26,592 nt of DNA from Amarolinea aalborgensis (GCF_900491745.1 NZ_UETR01000043.1:1-26592); one strand, 5' to 3'. Shown: positions 16,262-24,298, counted from the stretch's first letter. Notes: generated by a model not told the origin, from the sequence alone. Program-made: numbers and translations.

Positions 16262-19200
16262 ATGAGCCGTCGTTTCCTAGCCTCGTCATCCCTGGTGTTG
16301 ATCATGATCGTTGTCATGATCCCGTCCCTGATCACGCCGGTTGGCGCTGCACCCGTTCCCCAGGGCGCTGATACACCGGCCGGTATCTTCCGCGGCGTCA
16401 CTACCGCCGTCAAGTTCGACGTGTCGCGACCGTTGCGCGAGATCACCCCAGTCGTCGCGCCAGAGAGCAAGCCATTCGAAATCCCCGAGCGCGGCACCGG
16501 CCTCGAAGGCGCATTCGGCCCGCAGGACGCCGACGCAGCCATGCAAACCACGTATGGTCCGGCGCTGATCCCTACCCCGAGCGTCAGCTTCGATGGCCCC
16601 AGCAATACCTCTAGCGTCTCCCCGCCCGACCCGGTCGGCGACGTTGGCCCCAACCATTACGTCGCGATGAGCAACCTGTCGTTCCAGATCTTCAACAAGT
16701 CTGGCGCCTCGGTCTTTGGTCCAGCGCTCAACAACACGCTGTGGGCCGGCTTCGGCGGCGACTGCCAGACCAATAACGCTGGCGATCCCATCGTGCTCTA
16801 CGACCAGCTCTCGGACCGCTGGATGCTGTCGCAGTTTACCTCTGCTGGGCCGACGTATTACAACTGTGTGGCTGTCTCGCAGACGCCCGACCCCACCGGT
16901 AGCTACTATCGCTGGGCCTTCAGCACGGGCAACAACTTCCCTGACTATCCCAAGTACGGTTTCTGGTCGGATGCGCTGTACATCAGCACCCGTGAGTTTG
17001 CAGGCGGCTCGACCTTCGTCGGCGTCGGCGCGTATGCTGTCAACCGCGCACAGTTGATCGCGGGCAACCCGGCAGCCCAGGTGATCTCCTTCCTGGTGCC
17101 GCCCGGCGCCACCGCCTACAACATCGGCGACGGCCTGCTGCCCGCTGACCTGGATGGCTTTACCCTGCCGCCAGCAGGTAGCCCTGAGTACTACATGGGC
17201 TCGATGGACAACGGCGGCGCATACGGCGCGCCCCAGGACGCTTTGACCCTGTGGAAGTTCACGGCCGACTTCACCACGCCGGCGAACTCGAGCTTCGTTC
17301 TGGCCAATACGATCCCGATTGCGGCCTACGACACAGTCCTTGACCTATGCGGCGGCGGCCGCGCCTGCATACCGCAGCCAGGCACGACGAACCGGATTGA
17401 CCACCTCGGCTACCGCCAGCGCCCTCTGCACCGCCTGGCCTACCGCAACTTCGGCTCATACCAGTCGCTGGTCACCAACCAATCGGTCGAAGCCTCGACC
17501 GGCATGAGCGGTATCCGTTGGTGGGAAATTCGCAGTCCCAACAGCTCGCCCGTGGTCTACCAGGAAGGCACCTATAACCCCGGTTCTGCTGATGGCATTT
17601 TCCGCTGGATGGGTTCGATTGCCATGGACAGCGCCGGCAACATGGCGCTCGGCTACAGCACGTCCAACGCCACCGCGCCGAACTATCCGAGCGTGAAGTA
17701 CACCGGCCGTCTGTCCACCGATGCGCTGGGCACGATGCCGCAAGGTGAAGCCTCGATCATCAACGGCACCGGCTCGCAAACCGGCAGCAACCGCTGGGGC
17801 GACTACAGTTCGATGAACGTTGACCCGGTGGACGACTGCACCTTCTGGTATGTCAACGAGTACGTGCCGACCACCAGCTCGATTGGCTGGCGCCTGCGCA
17901 TCGGCGCGTTCAAGTTCAACGAGTGCGGCACGGCTGACTTCACCATTGCCGCCACGCCCGCCACCCAGGACATCTGCGTCGGCGCCAACGCGCAGTACAA
18001 CGTGACCATTGGCAGCGTCAGCGGCTACAACAGCCCCGTGACCCTGAGCGCCTCCGGCAACCCCGGCACGGCCGGCTTCAGCACCAACCCGGTCACCCCG
18101 CCCGGCGCCAGCACGATGACCATCAGCGGCGCGGCCGCCGGCAGCTACAACTTCAATGTCGTCGGCACGGCCGCCGGCCCCAATGTGCACCAGGCCGCAG
18201 TTGGCCTCACCGTCCAGGCGGCTGCGCCCGGCGTGCCGGTCCTCACCGCGCCGGCCAATGGCGCGACCAACGTCCCAACGACACCGACCTTCACCTGGAA
18301 CGCCGCGACCGGCGCATCCACCTATGACATCCAGGTCGCGACCGACGCCGGCTTCAGCAACATCGTGGCTTCGGCTACCGGCCTGACCGGCACGACGTGG
18401 AGCGGCGCCTCGTTGAACACCAACACGATGTACTACTGGCGCGTGAAGGCCAACAACGCCTGTGGCGCCGGCAGCTACTCCACCGTCTTCAGCTTCACCA
18501 CCGTGGGCGCGCCGGGCGACTGCGCCGCGGGCACCACGCCCAACATCCTGTACCAGTACGGCTTCGAGGCTGGCGAAAGCGGCTGGACGCACAGCGCGGC
18601 CCAGGGCACGGACAGCTGGGCAATCATCACGACCAACCCGCACAGCGGCACGTCGCACTTCCGCGGCCTCGATCCGGCCACGGTCTCTGACCAGCGGCTG
18701 GTCTCCCCGGCCGTGGCGCTGCCCACGGGTCAGAACCCGGTCGTGCTGAAGTTCTGGCACGTGCCGAACCTGGAGCCGAGCGGCACCACCGCCTGCTTCG
18801 ACGGCGGCATCTTGGAAGCCTCCACCGATGCCGGCGCGACCTGGACGCAGGTGCCCAACGCCAACCTGCTCGCCGGCCCCTACCGCGGCCTGGTCTCCAG
18901 CAACTTCAGCAACCCGTTGGCCGGACTGAATGCCTGGTGCGGTACGACCAGCTACATCAACACGATCGCCGATGTCAGCAGCCTGGCCGGGCAGACCGCG
19001 CAGTTCCGCATGCGCCTCGGCTCAGACAGCTCGGTCAGCGCAACCGGTTGGGACGTTGACGATGTGACAGTGCAGAGCTGCCAGCCGGCGCAACCGACCG
19101 CGACGCCGACGGCGACGGCCGTGCCGCCGACCGCCACCCCGACCGCGACAAGCGTGCCGCCGACCGCTACCCCGACGCCAACGACTCCGCCGACCGGCGT

Positions 19201-19318
19201 CGAATTGAGCAGCCTGAACAGCGGCGCAGGGTCGAGCAACCTGTGGCTGCCGCTGATCCTCGCGCTTGCGCTGCTGGCCGTTGTGGGCATGGCCGTGCGC
19301 CAGCGTGCGACTCGCTAA
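16262..19318 (+). CDS. Secreted surface protein with fibronectin-III-like domain, repeat stalk and C-terminal membrane anchor
   Basis: The ATG at 16262 has GGAG 9 bases upstream and gives 1018 residues; an in-frame ATG at 16232 is less likely. Residues 1-28 are a signal peptide. Residues about 100-550 form a large beta-rich, Trp/Tyr/Gly-rich domain with VGDVGPNHYV and WGDYSSMNVDP motifs, seen in uncharacterised secreted bacterial proteins. A short Ig-like part follows, then a fibronectin-III-like domain at about 655-745 with a YYWRV strand, then a jelly-roll-like domain at about 762-940 with GWDVDDVTV. Three 11-residue Pro/Thr/Ala units make a stalk (945-977), and a hydrophobic helix with an RQRATR tail (about 993-1018) anchors the end. 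No catalytic site is evident. Adhesion or matrix binding is inferred. It stands alone with its own promoter and terminator. Confidence 0.87.
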   Translation: MSRRFLASSSLVLIMIVVMIPSLITPVGAAPVPQGADTPAGIFRGVTTAVKFDVSRPLREITPVVAPESKPFEIPERGTGLEGAFGPQDADAAMQTTYGPALIPTPSVSFDGPSNTSSVSPPDPVGDVGPNHYVAMSNLSFQIFNKSGASVFGPALNNTLWAGFGGDCQTNNAGDPIVLYDQLSDRWMLSQFTSAGPTYYNCVAVSQTPDPTGSYYRWAFSTGNNFPDYPKYGFWSDALYISTREFAGGSTFVGVGAYAVNRAQLIAGNPAAQVISFLVPPGATAYNIGDGLLPADLDGFTLPPAGSPEYYMGSMDNGGAYGAPQDALTLWKFTADFTTPANSSFVLANTIPIAAYDTVLDLCGGGRACIPQPGTTNRIDHLGYRQRPLHRLAYRNFGSYQSLVTNQSVEASTGMSGIRWWEIRSPNSSPVVYQEGTYNPGSADGIFRWMGSIAMDSAGNMALGYSTSNATAPNYPSVKYTGRLSTDALGTMPQGEASIINGTGSQTGSNRWGDYSSMNVDPVDDCTFWYVNEYVPTTSSIGWRLRIGAFKFNECGTADFTIAATPATQDICVGANAQYNVTIGSVSGYNSPVTLSASGNPGTAGFSTNPVTPPGASTMTISGAAAGSYNFNVVGTAAGPNVHQAAVGLTVQAAAPGVPVLTAPANGATNVPTTPTFTWNAATGASTYDIQVATDAGFSNIVASATGLTGTTWSGASLNTNTMYYWRVKANNACGAGSYSTVFSFTTVGAPGDCAAGTTPNILYQYGFEAGESGWTHSAAQGTDSWAIITTNPHSGTSHFRGLDPATVSDQRLVSPAVALPTGQNPVVLKFWHVPNLEPSGTTACFDGGILEASTDAGATWTQVPNANLLAGPYRGLVSSNFSNPLAGLNAWCGTTSYINTIADVSSLAGQTAQFRMRLGSDSSVSATGWDVDDVTVQSCQPAQPTATPTATAVPPTATPTATSVPPTATPTPTTPPTGVELSSLNSGAGSSNLWLPLILALALLAVVGMAVRQRATR
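19094..19192 (+). repeat. Three tandem 33-base units encoding a Pro/Thr/Ala stalk
   Basis: Units at 19094-19126, 19127-19159 and 19160-19192 encode PTATPTATAVP, PTATPTATSVP and PTATPTPTTPP. Third-base differences show the units are not freshly copied. Confidence 0.8.
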
Positions 19319-19434
19319 ACAGGTGCAGCCTGACTGGCTGACTGCCGGAGAAAGGGGCTTGCTGAAACAACCCGGCCCCCATCAACGGCATTCACGGAAC
19401 GGCCAGGCCGAACGCTAGAGCCTTTCATGTGTAC

Positions 19435-19470
19435 ACAAAGGCGCCGGTTGTGTCTAACCGGCGCCTTTGT
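19435..19470 (+). terminator. Strong rho-independent terminator after the surface protein gene
   Basis: A perfect 15-bp stem ACAAAGGCGCCGGTT (19435-19449) pairs with AACCGGCGCCTTTGT (19456-19470) around a 6-base loop. On the plus strand it is followed by ATTTTGTATT. The stem lies 117 bases after the surface protein stop and 97 bases from the stop of the convergent crotonase gene, so it may act for both. Confidence 0.85.
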
Positions 19471-19566
19471 ATTTTGTATTATGTGCGGATCCAGTAATCT
19501 TGCGCCGCCCTCCCCGGTGCCAGGCTGTCGCCAAAAGCTCCACAGGGAGGTGCCCAGTCGGCGGCT

Positions 19567-20523
19567 CTATGCCCCCAGAGCCGCGCCGCAAGCGCCGCAG
19601 TAGGTAAACTGCGCCGGGATGTGATCCGCGCCGCACGCCTGGCAAGTGCGCAGGGGCGGCCCCCAGTAGAACTCAGGCGCGGCGTCAGCCGCCCACGCCG
19701 CGCGCAACTGGGCGTAGTCCGGCTGGCGCTTTTCCTCGAACGCGCTGACCCCTTCCATCGTCTCCGGCGAGGTGTTGTGAATCGCCAGCCAATCCGCGCC
19801 ATGGCCGATGGTCAGGTGCCAGGAGAGATCGCGCCAGAAGTTGAGCTGCTGCTTGGTGTAGCGCGTCTTTTCGGGGAACTTGTTCACCAGTTTGGCGCAC
19901 AGCCGCTCAACCGCGCTATCCAATTCCGCCCGCGGCGCGACCTCATTCACCAGGCCCCATTCCAGAGCCTTGGCCGCTGGAATTTCTTCGTTGAGAAACA
20001 GAATCTCACGTGCGCGACGCTCACCCACCATCAGCGGCAAGAACTGCGTCGCGCCGGCCAGGGCCACCGAGCCGCGGCTGGTGCCGACTTGGCGCAGGTA
20101 AATATCGTCTGCGGCAATCGCCAAGTCACAGCTCAGGTTGAATTCGTTGCCGCCGCCCACGACAATCCCGTTCAGTCGGGCCACGATCGGCTTGCCCAGG
20201 TTGCGCATCAATTCATGCGTCGTAATGAATTCGCGCATCCATTTGTAGTAGTCGCGTGGGCGTTCGCGGAACTGCTTCTGTTCCTGCAGGTCCGCGCCGG
20301 TGCAAAAGGCCCGCTCACCGACGCCGGTCAGCACCACCACGGCGATGCCATCATCCCACAGCGCATCCTTGAACGCGATCTGCAGCTCGCGCAGGACGTC
20401 GAGATTGATGGCGTTCAGGACTTGCGGCCGGTTGAAGGCCACCCACGCCACGTAATCGCGCTTACTATAGAGGATCGCTTTGAAATCGAAATCGCTTGGA
20501 GACTTACCGATAAAAGGTCGCAT
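19567..20523 (-). CDS. Enoyl-CoA hydratase/isomerase (crotonase) family protein with C-terminal zinc ribbon
   Basis: This 318-residue protein shows the crotonase core. FCTGAD (73-78) and NGIVVGGGNEF (118-128) form the oxyanion-hole region that binds the acyl-CoA thioester. By eye, the glutamate of GGGNEF (E127) aligns with E144 of rat enoyl-CoA hydratase, while the position of the second catalytic glutamate (E164) appears to be a glycine near 147, so simple hydratase activity is doubtful. The last 30 residues carry C294-x2-C297 and C309-x2-C312 in an LRTCQACGADHIP context, a zinc ribbon like those of DUF35 proteins that accompany thiolases. A fused ribbon is unusual for crotonases. The C-terminal ADWLAIHNTSPETMEGVSAF helix is reminiscent of ring-hydrolysing members such as Oah/BamA, a weak hint only. 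The gene is monocistronic with a promoter at 20656-20684. Confidence 0.85.
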   Translation of the reverse strand: MRPFIGKSPSDFDFKAILYSKRDYVAWVAFNRPQVLNAINLDVLRELQIAFKDALWDDGIAVVVLTGVGERAFCTGADLQEQKQFRERPRDYYKWMREFITTHELMRNLGKPIVARLNGIVVGGGNEFNLSCDLAIAADDIYLRQVGTSRGSVALAGATQFLPLMVGERRAREILFLNEEIPAAKALEWGLVNEVAPRAELDSAVERLCAKLVNKFPEKTRYTKQQLNFWRDLSWHLTIGHGADWLAIHNTSPETMEGVSAFEEKRQPDYAQLRAAWAADAAPEFYWGPPLRTCQACGADHIPAQFTYCGACGAALGA

Positions 20524-20655
20524 AGGTCAGTCATTGCCTCATGAACATGTCAGTTAGCGCGCCCTTGTCCACAGCCGCCAGGATCGTCAACAGTCAGGCT
20601 CAGACGATCGTCCCACTCTCTCATTTTTGTATAGGCGCCATCTACAAACAATTTC

Positions 20656-20684
20656 ATGATAATCGGAGTTGACCCATAAGTCAA
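20656..20684 (-). promoter_or_regulatory. Sigma70-type promoter for the crotonase gene
   Basis: On the minus strand TTGACT (20684-20679) and TATCAT (20661-20656) are separated by 17 bases. The start near 20649 leaves a leader of about 125 bases. The -35 element is part of the GTTGAC/GTCAAC palindrome. Confidence 0.5.
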
Positions 20685-20685
20685 C
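20668..20685. promoter_or_regulatory. Palindrome GTTGAC-N6-GTCAAC, possible operator
   Basis: A perfect 6-bp inverted repeat with 6-base spacer overlaps the -35 element of the minus-strand crotonase promoter in the divergent region. A repressor dimer could bind here. The short arms mean chance cannot be excluded. Confidence 0.4.
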
Positions 20686-20746
20686 CTGTTTGGGATGTTG
20701 GCCGCGCCTTCTGATGTTTCGTGTTCCCAACGCCCCGCTCCAGGCC

Positions 20747-20775
20747 TTGCCAGGCCGCGCCAATCCGTGTACAAT
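20747..20775 (+). promoter_or_regulatory. Sigma70-type promoter for the ankyrin-repeat gene
   Basis: TTGCCA (20747-20752) and TACAAT (20770-20775) are 17 bases apart, with transcription expected near 20782 and the ATG at 20810. Confidence 0.6.
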
Positions 20776-20809
20776 CTGCCAGACCAACGAAACCACGGAG
20801 GGATGACCC

Positions 20810-21310
20810 ATGAAAACCACGTCTGCGGCGCTGATGAGCGCAGTCAAGCATAACGATGCGAAGGCGGCGGCGCGGCTGATCAGCCAGGGCGCGGATGTCA
20901 ACGAGCTGGACGCCAACGGCGACCCGCCGCTGATTCAGGCCGCTTACCTGGGACACACAGAGATTGTCGAGCTGCTGTTGAAGGCCGGCGCGGATGTCAC
21001 GGTGGTGGATCCGGGAATGAAGGCGACGGCCTTGCACGCAGCCGCTTACGCCGGCCGTACGGAGGCAGCGCGCCTGCTGGTGCAGTATGGCATCGCCATC
21101 AACCAGCAAGGCCCCTTCAACGGCTACACCGCGCTGCACGATGCGATCTGGCAGAATAATATCGAGGTGGCGCGCATTCTGATCGAGGCCGGGGCGGATC
21201 TGGCCGTGCGCTCGCAGCAGGGGCAGACTGCACTCGAGATGGCCAAGGCGCGGGGCCGGCGCGAGATCGCTGCTCTGATCGAAAATCGGCTGCGCGCGCA
21301 GGGCGCCTAG
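20810..21310 (+). CDS. Ankyrin-repeat protein
   Basis: The 166-residue protein is composed almost entirely of four to five ankyrin repeats, with repeated LLxxGADV/LLLKAGADV and TALHxAxxxGRTE segments. It lacks a signal peptide and transmembrane segments, so it should be cytoplasmic. The ATG has GGAGGG about 8 bases upstream. Ankyrin repeats bind other proteins, and no catalytic part is attached, so the partner is unknown. It has its own promoter, and the next gene begins 69 bp after its stop. Confidence 0.9.
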   Translation: MKTTSAALMSAVKHNDAKAAARLISQGADVNELDANGDPPLIQAAYLGHTEIVELLLKAGADVTVVDPGMKATALHAAAYAGRTEAARLLVQYGIAINQQGPFNGYTALHDAIWQNNIEVARILIEAGADLAVRSQQGQTALEMAKARGRREIAALIENRLRAQGA

Positions 21311-21379
21311 ATCAACGACAACTCGAAGTTCTTGCGCAGGTGTTGCAGACTGCATGCGAACAAATAGATGGAGGATGGT

Positions 21380-21991
21380 ATGACGGCTTTGCCCAAGCTC
21401 CGTTGGACGCCAGAAACCTACCTGGAACACGAACGAACCGCCGCAGTCAAAAGTGAGTATTTCGCCGGCGAGGTCTTTGCGATGGCCGGCGCCAGTGAAG
21501 CCCATAACCTGATCGTAACGAACCTCATTGCAAGCTTGCGCCCGCAGTTGCGCGCCCGTGGCTGCAAAGTCTATCCCAGCGACATGCGCCTCAAGGTGAG
21601 TGCGACGGGCCTTTATACCTACCCCGATCTGACCATTGTGTGTGGCGCGGCCCGCTTCGATGACAAGCAGCATGACATCTTGCTGAATCCAACTGTACTC
21701 TGTGAGGTCCTATCGCCGGCGACTGAAGCCTATGACCGCGGTAAGAACTTCGAGCCCTATCGCCGGCTGCGCTCATTGGTCGAATACGTGCTGATCGCAC
21801 AGGATGCATGCCGCGTCGAGCATTACGTCCGTCAGCCGGATGATCGCTGGCTGCTCACCGAACTGAGGGAGGCACAGGATGTCATCAACCTGTCATCGGT
21901 GGGCTGCCGCGTCGCCCTGGCGGATGTCTACGAGCAGGTTGAGATGGCGGCCGCGGCGTCTGACTTGGTAGTTGGGGCCAGTACTGAATGA
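21380..21991 (+). CDS. Uma2-family (DUF820) PD-(D/E)xK endonuclease
   Basis: This 203-residue protein has the Uma2 layout: TPETYLEHER near the N-terminus, KSEYFAGEVFAMAGASEAHN (about 19-38), a YPDLTIV strand with the catalytic Asp, PTVLCEVLSPATEAYDRGKN with the second acid, and the EYVLIAQD strand. The family is very abundant in cyanobacteria and Chloroflexota and is annotated as putative restriction-like endonuclease; its biological role is not established. ATG at 21380 is preferred because GGAGG sits 5 bases upstream, while the in-frame ATG at 21368 lies before that site. No methyltransferase partner is adjacent. Confidence 0.9.
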   Translation: MTALPKLRWTPETYLEHERTAAVKSEYFAGEVFAMAGASEAHNLIVTNLIASLRPQLRARGCKVYPSDMRLKVSATGLYTYPDLTIVCGAARFDDKQHDILLNPTVLCEVLSPATEAYDRGKNFEPYRRLRSLVEYVLIAQDACRVEHYVRQPDDRWLLTELREAQDVINLSSVGCRVALADVYEQVEMAAAASDLVVGASTE

Positions 21992-22048
21992 GGTTAGCTA
22001 TCACCAGGCATTGGCAATTGAAATCACGTTAAGAGAAAGAATCAATAC

Positions 22049-23020
22049 ATGGAATACCGTAGATTGGGTAGTTCTGGTCTGAAGGTCTCTGCGCTCTCCC
22101 TGGGCGCGTGGGTAACGTACGGCGGCCAGGTGGGCGTTGAGGCCGCGCGGGCGTGTATGCACGCAGCTCTCGAACATGGCGTCAACTTCTTCGACAACGC
22201 CGAAGCCTACGCCCAGGGCCAGGCCGAGACTGTCATGGGGCAGGTCATCAAGGGCATGCGCCGCGAGGACCTGGTGATCTCCAGTAAGGTCTTCTGGGGC
22301 GGCGATGGGCCGAATGACCGGGGGCTCAGCCGCAAGCACATCATCGAGGGCTGCCACAATTCCCTCAAGCGCCTGGGGCTGGACTATCTCGACCTCTTTT
22401 TCTGCCACCGGCCCGATTTCAACACACCGGTGGAGGAGACGGTGCGCGCGCTAGACGACCTGGTGCACCAGGGCAAAATCCTCTACTGGGGCACGAGCGA
22501 ATGGCCAGCCGAGCGTATCATGGCCGCGTATGGCGTTGCGCGCCAGATCAATGGCTCCCCGCCGCAAATGGAACAGCCGCAGTACAATATGTTCGTACGC
22601 GACCGTTTCGAGAAGGAATACGCGCGCCTCTACAGCGAAATCGGTTTGGGTACGACGATTTGGAGTCCGTTGGCATCCGGTCTGCTCAGCGGCAAGTACA
22701 ATCAGGGCATTCCTGACGACAGCCGAGCCGCGCTCAAGGGCTACGAATGGATTCAGAGCCACGTGATCACGCCCGCGCGTTTGGATAAGGTCAGGCAGTT
22801 ACAGCCGTTGGCTGCGGAACTTGGCTGCAGCCTGGCGCAGATGGCCCTGGCCTGGTGCTTGAAGAACCCCAACGTCAGCACGGTCATCACCGGCGCCAGT
22901 CGGCCAGAGCAAGTGCACGAAAACATTATGGCGCTGGATGTCGCGCCGAAGTTGACTGTAGAGGTGATGACAAGGATCGAGGCCATTTTGCAGAACAAAC
23001 CGGGCGCAGAAGAGGATTGA
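22049..23020 (+). CDS. Aldo/keto reductase, Kv-beta-like
   Basis: This 323-residue TIM-barrel NADPH-dependent reductase has the full catalytic tetrad: D49 and Y54 in FFDNAEAY, K80 in SSKVFWGG and H120 in FFCHRPD. The length, the KVFWGGDGPNDRGLSRKHI region and the TIWSPLASGLLSGKY segment match the voltage-gated potassium channel beta subunit/YghZ-like branch, which reduces aldehydes, ketones and methylglyoxal-like compounds. The ATG is preceded by a weak AAGAGAAAG ribosome site. A strong terminator follows at 23028, so the gene appears to end its transcription unit. Confidence 0.92.
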   Translation: MEYRRLGSSGLKVSALSLGAWVTYGGQVGVEAARACMHAALEHGVNFFDNAEAYAQGQAETVMGQVIKGMRREDLVISSKVFWGGDGPNDRGLSRKHIIEGCHNSLKRLGLDYLDLFFCHRPDFNTPVEETVRALDDLVHQGKILYWGTSEWPAERIMAAYGVARQINGSPPQMEQPQYNMFVRDRFEKEYARLYSEIGLGTTIWSPLASGLLSGKYNQGIPDDSRAALKGYEWIQSHVITPARLDKVRQLQPLAAELGCSLAQMALAWCLKNPNVSTVITGASRPEQVHENIMALDVAPKLTVEVMTRIEAILQNKPGAEED

Positions 23021-23027
23021 GAAATCA

Positions 23028-23065
23028 GACTTCCGAAGTCTTCGAGACTTCGGAAGTCTATTTTT
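23028..23065 (+). terminator. Rho-independent terminator between convergent genes
   Basis: A perfect 13-bp stem GACTTCCGAAGTC (23028-23040) pairs with GACTTCGGAAGTC (23046-23058) around a TTCGA loop, then TATTTTTCC. It starts 8 bases after the aldo/keto reductase stop and lies before the stop of the convergent glutaredoxin-like gene. Each arm is itself nearly palindromic, so it may be a mobile palindrome used as a terminator. Confidence 0.85.
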
Positions 23066-23077
23066 CCCTCGCTTGGC

Positions 23078-23350
23078 TTAGTTATCACTGATCATCTGGC
23101 CCAACTTGCGAATGAGTTGGACATTCGGCGGCTCCACCAGCACCTCGCCGTCAGGAAACACGATCGTGGGCACGCTGCGATAGCCTCGATTGAGACGCTG
23201 TACCAGTTCCGCAGCGTCCTCATCGTGCTCGATATCCACATAATGATAAGGCACGTTCAGGCGCTTGAAAACCTGCGACGCTCGCCAGCAATCGCCGCAC
23301 CACGATGTCCCATAAAACACAATCTGCTGCGCCAGCGCTTCGTTTTCCAT
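23078..23350 (-). CDS. Glutaredoxin-like thiol-disulfide protein
   Basis: The 90-residue product has a thioredoxin fold with a C18-G-D-C21 active site in FYGTSWCGDCWRA and a cis-proline in SVPTIVFPDG (P61). It is the size of a glutaredoxin and resembles the mycoredoxin/NrdH-like group. It would reduce disulfides in the cytosol. ATG at 23350 has GGGGAG about 7 bases upstream, so the longer upstream frame (to 23416) is not used. A possible -10 hexamer TACAAT lies at 23378-23373 on the minus strand, but the -35 is weak. Confidence 0.9.
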   Translation of the reverse strand: MENEALAQQIVFYGTSWCGDCWRASQVFKRLNVPYHYVDIEHDEDAAELVQRLNRGYRSVPTIVFPDGEVLVEPPNVQLIRKLGQMISDN

Positions 23351-23486
23351 TGAGTTCTCCCCTCGCCGATCTATTGTACCACAAAGATAAGCGTTAGACA
23401 GGCCTGCGCCGCCCATTCGTCACAACCTCGCGGCCCGGATCAGAACTGGTCAAGTTGTGAGTCACATTTCGCCCCCATTGCATTGA

Positions 23487-23515
23487 TGGACACGCGATGA
23501 ATAATCGGGTATAAT
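23487..23515 (+). promoter_or_regulatory. Sigma70-type promoter for the toxin-antitoxin pair
   Basis: TGGACA (23487-23492) and a perfect TATAAT (23510-23515) are 17 bases apart. The transcript would start near 23522, about 31 bases before the toxin GTG. Confidence 0.7.
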
Positions 23516-23552
23516 CTGACGTGAGCAAGTCCATGCACAAGGTGAGACAGCC

Positions 23553-23837
23553 GTGCAAATCATTGACATCCTGTGGCTTCCCGATATCGTCGAGAAACTA
23601 GCGAGTAAGCATGGCATTGAATCGACCAAAGTCGAAGAGTTGTTTGCAAGCCGACCTCAATTTCGACGCATTCAGCGAGGTAAGATGCACGGCGAAGATA
23701 TGTACTCAGCAATGGGACGAACCGGGTCGGGTCGCTATTTGATCGTCTATTTCATTCGAAAGTCAAACGGCATGGCCCTGGTCATCAGTGCCCGTGACAT
23801 GGACTCGGGAGAACGAAAACAATATGGACGCAAATAA
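23553..23837 (+). CDS. BrnT-like toxin of a type II toxin-antitoxin pair
   Basis: This 94-residue protein starts at a GTG with AAGGTGAG about 7 bases upstream. It has the BrnT/RelE-fold layout: an N-terminal strand, the KHGIESTKVEELF helix, a GRYLIVYFIR strand pair and the C-terminal VISARDMDSGERKQY segment, which matches the family's ISAR...ER.xY ending. BrnT toxins are ribonucleases that stop growth until bound by their antitoxin. The antitoxin gene overlaps its end by 14 bp, and toxin-first order is normal for BrnTA. The ISAR-ER motif is clear, but I could not check the distance from other RelE-like families. Confidence 0.8.
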   Translation: MQIIDILWLPDIVEKLASKHGIESTKVEELFASRPQFRRIQRGKMHGEDMYSAMGRTGSGRYLIVYFIRKSNGMALVISARDMDSGERKQYGRK

Positions 23838-24093
23838 GACGATGGATCTAATCCCTGAAGAATTCGAGAGCCTGGAAGCTGCCGCCGAGTTCTGGGATAT
23901 GCACAGCCTGACCGACTATTGGGATCAAACTGAGGCAGTGCATTTCGATGTCGATCTGCAGCGTCGTGTTTTCCTGATACCGCTGGAATGGGGTCTGGCC
24001 AATCGTTTGATGGCGGCCGCACGCCGGCAAGGTCTCACAGCCGAGACATTGGTCAACCTTTGGTTGAACGAACACTTACAACAGGTGGCATGA
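23824..24093 (+). CDS. CopG/BrnA-like ribbon-helix-helix antitoxin
   Basis: The 89-residue protein begins with a conserved FESLEAAAEFWDMHSLTDYWDQ segment that typically occurs in antitoxins paired with BrnT toxins and wraps the toxin. The C-terminal half reads as a ribbon-helix-helix DNA-binding domain: strand RRVFLIPL, helix LANRLMAAARRQ, turn GLT, helix AETLVNLWLNEHL. It should bind its own promoter as a dimer. ATG at 23824 lies inside the toxin gene and is preferred over ATG at 23842, since a GGGAG lies about 12 bases upstream of the former and nothing precedes the latter. Confidence 0.82.
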   Translation: MDANKTMDLIPEEFESLEAAAEFWDMHSLTDYWDQTEAVHFDVDLQRRVFLIPLEWGLANRLMAAARRQGLTAETLVNLWLNEHLQQVA

Positions 24094-24267
24094 GATCGCT
24101 TGCCAGCCACTCTACTGCCCCGATTTTCACTGAAACTCCCCACATACTCCATCACGAACGCTTTCCCGAATAGGCTTCCTGGAGGCTGAGCATCCGACAA
24201 CCTCGGTACTGAGCCGCGCCGCCAATCGAATCCTCGCCAGTGTGCCACGAATCCTTTATATCGAAAT

Positions 24268-24296
24268 TTGACTTAGTGTATTTTTTACACTATAAT
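24268..24296 (+). promoter_or_regulatory. Near-consensus promoter of the J-domain/vWA unit
   Basis: TTGACT (24268-24273) and a perfect TATAAT (24291-24296) with exactly 17 bases between them make one of the strongest promoters in the window. The spacer is filled by the first operator palindrome, and the second palindrome covers the start region near 24303. Confidence 0.85.
24274..24292. promoter_or_regulatory. Operator 1: TAGTGT-N7-ACACTA
   Basis: TAGTGT (24274-24279) and ACACTA (24287-24292) form a perfect palindrome with a 7-base T-rich spacer. It fills the -35/-10 spacer and overlaps the first two bases of the -10, so binding would block RNA polymerase. Confidence 0.8.
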
Positions 24297-24298
24297 GA

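Noticed and set aside
17456..18760. A 434-residue minus-strand open frame inside the surface protein gene
   Set aside because: It is antisense to a clearly real secreted protein. Its Arg/Gly/Val-rich composition is that of a high-GC shadow frame, and it has no recognisable domain.
20681..21673. A 330-residue minus-strand open frame over the ankyrin and Uma2 genes
   Set aside because: It crosses two well-supported plus-strand genes and their promoter and contains no domain.
24094..24260. Search for a small gene or RNA between the antitoxin and the J-domain promoter
   Set aside because: No frame with a ribosome site, no tRNA-like fold and no strong hairpin was seen. The segment looks like plain spacer.
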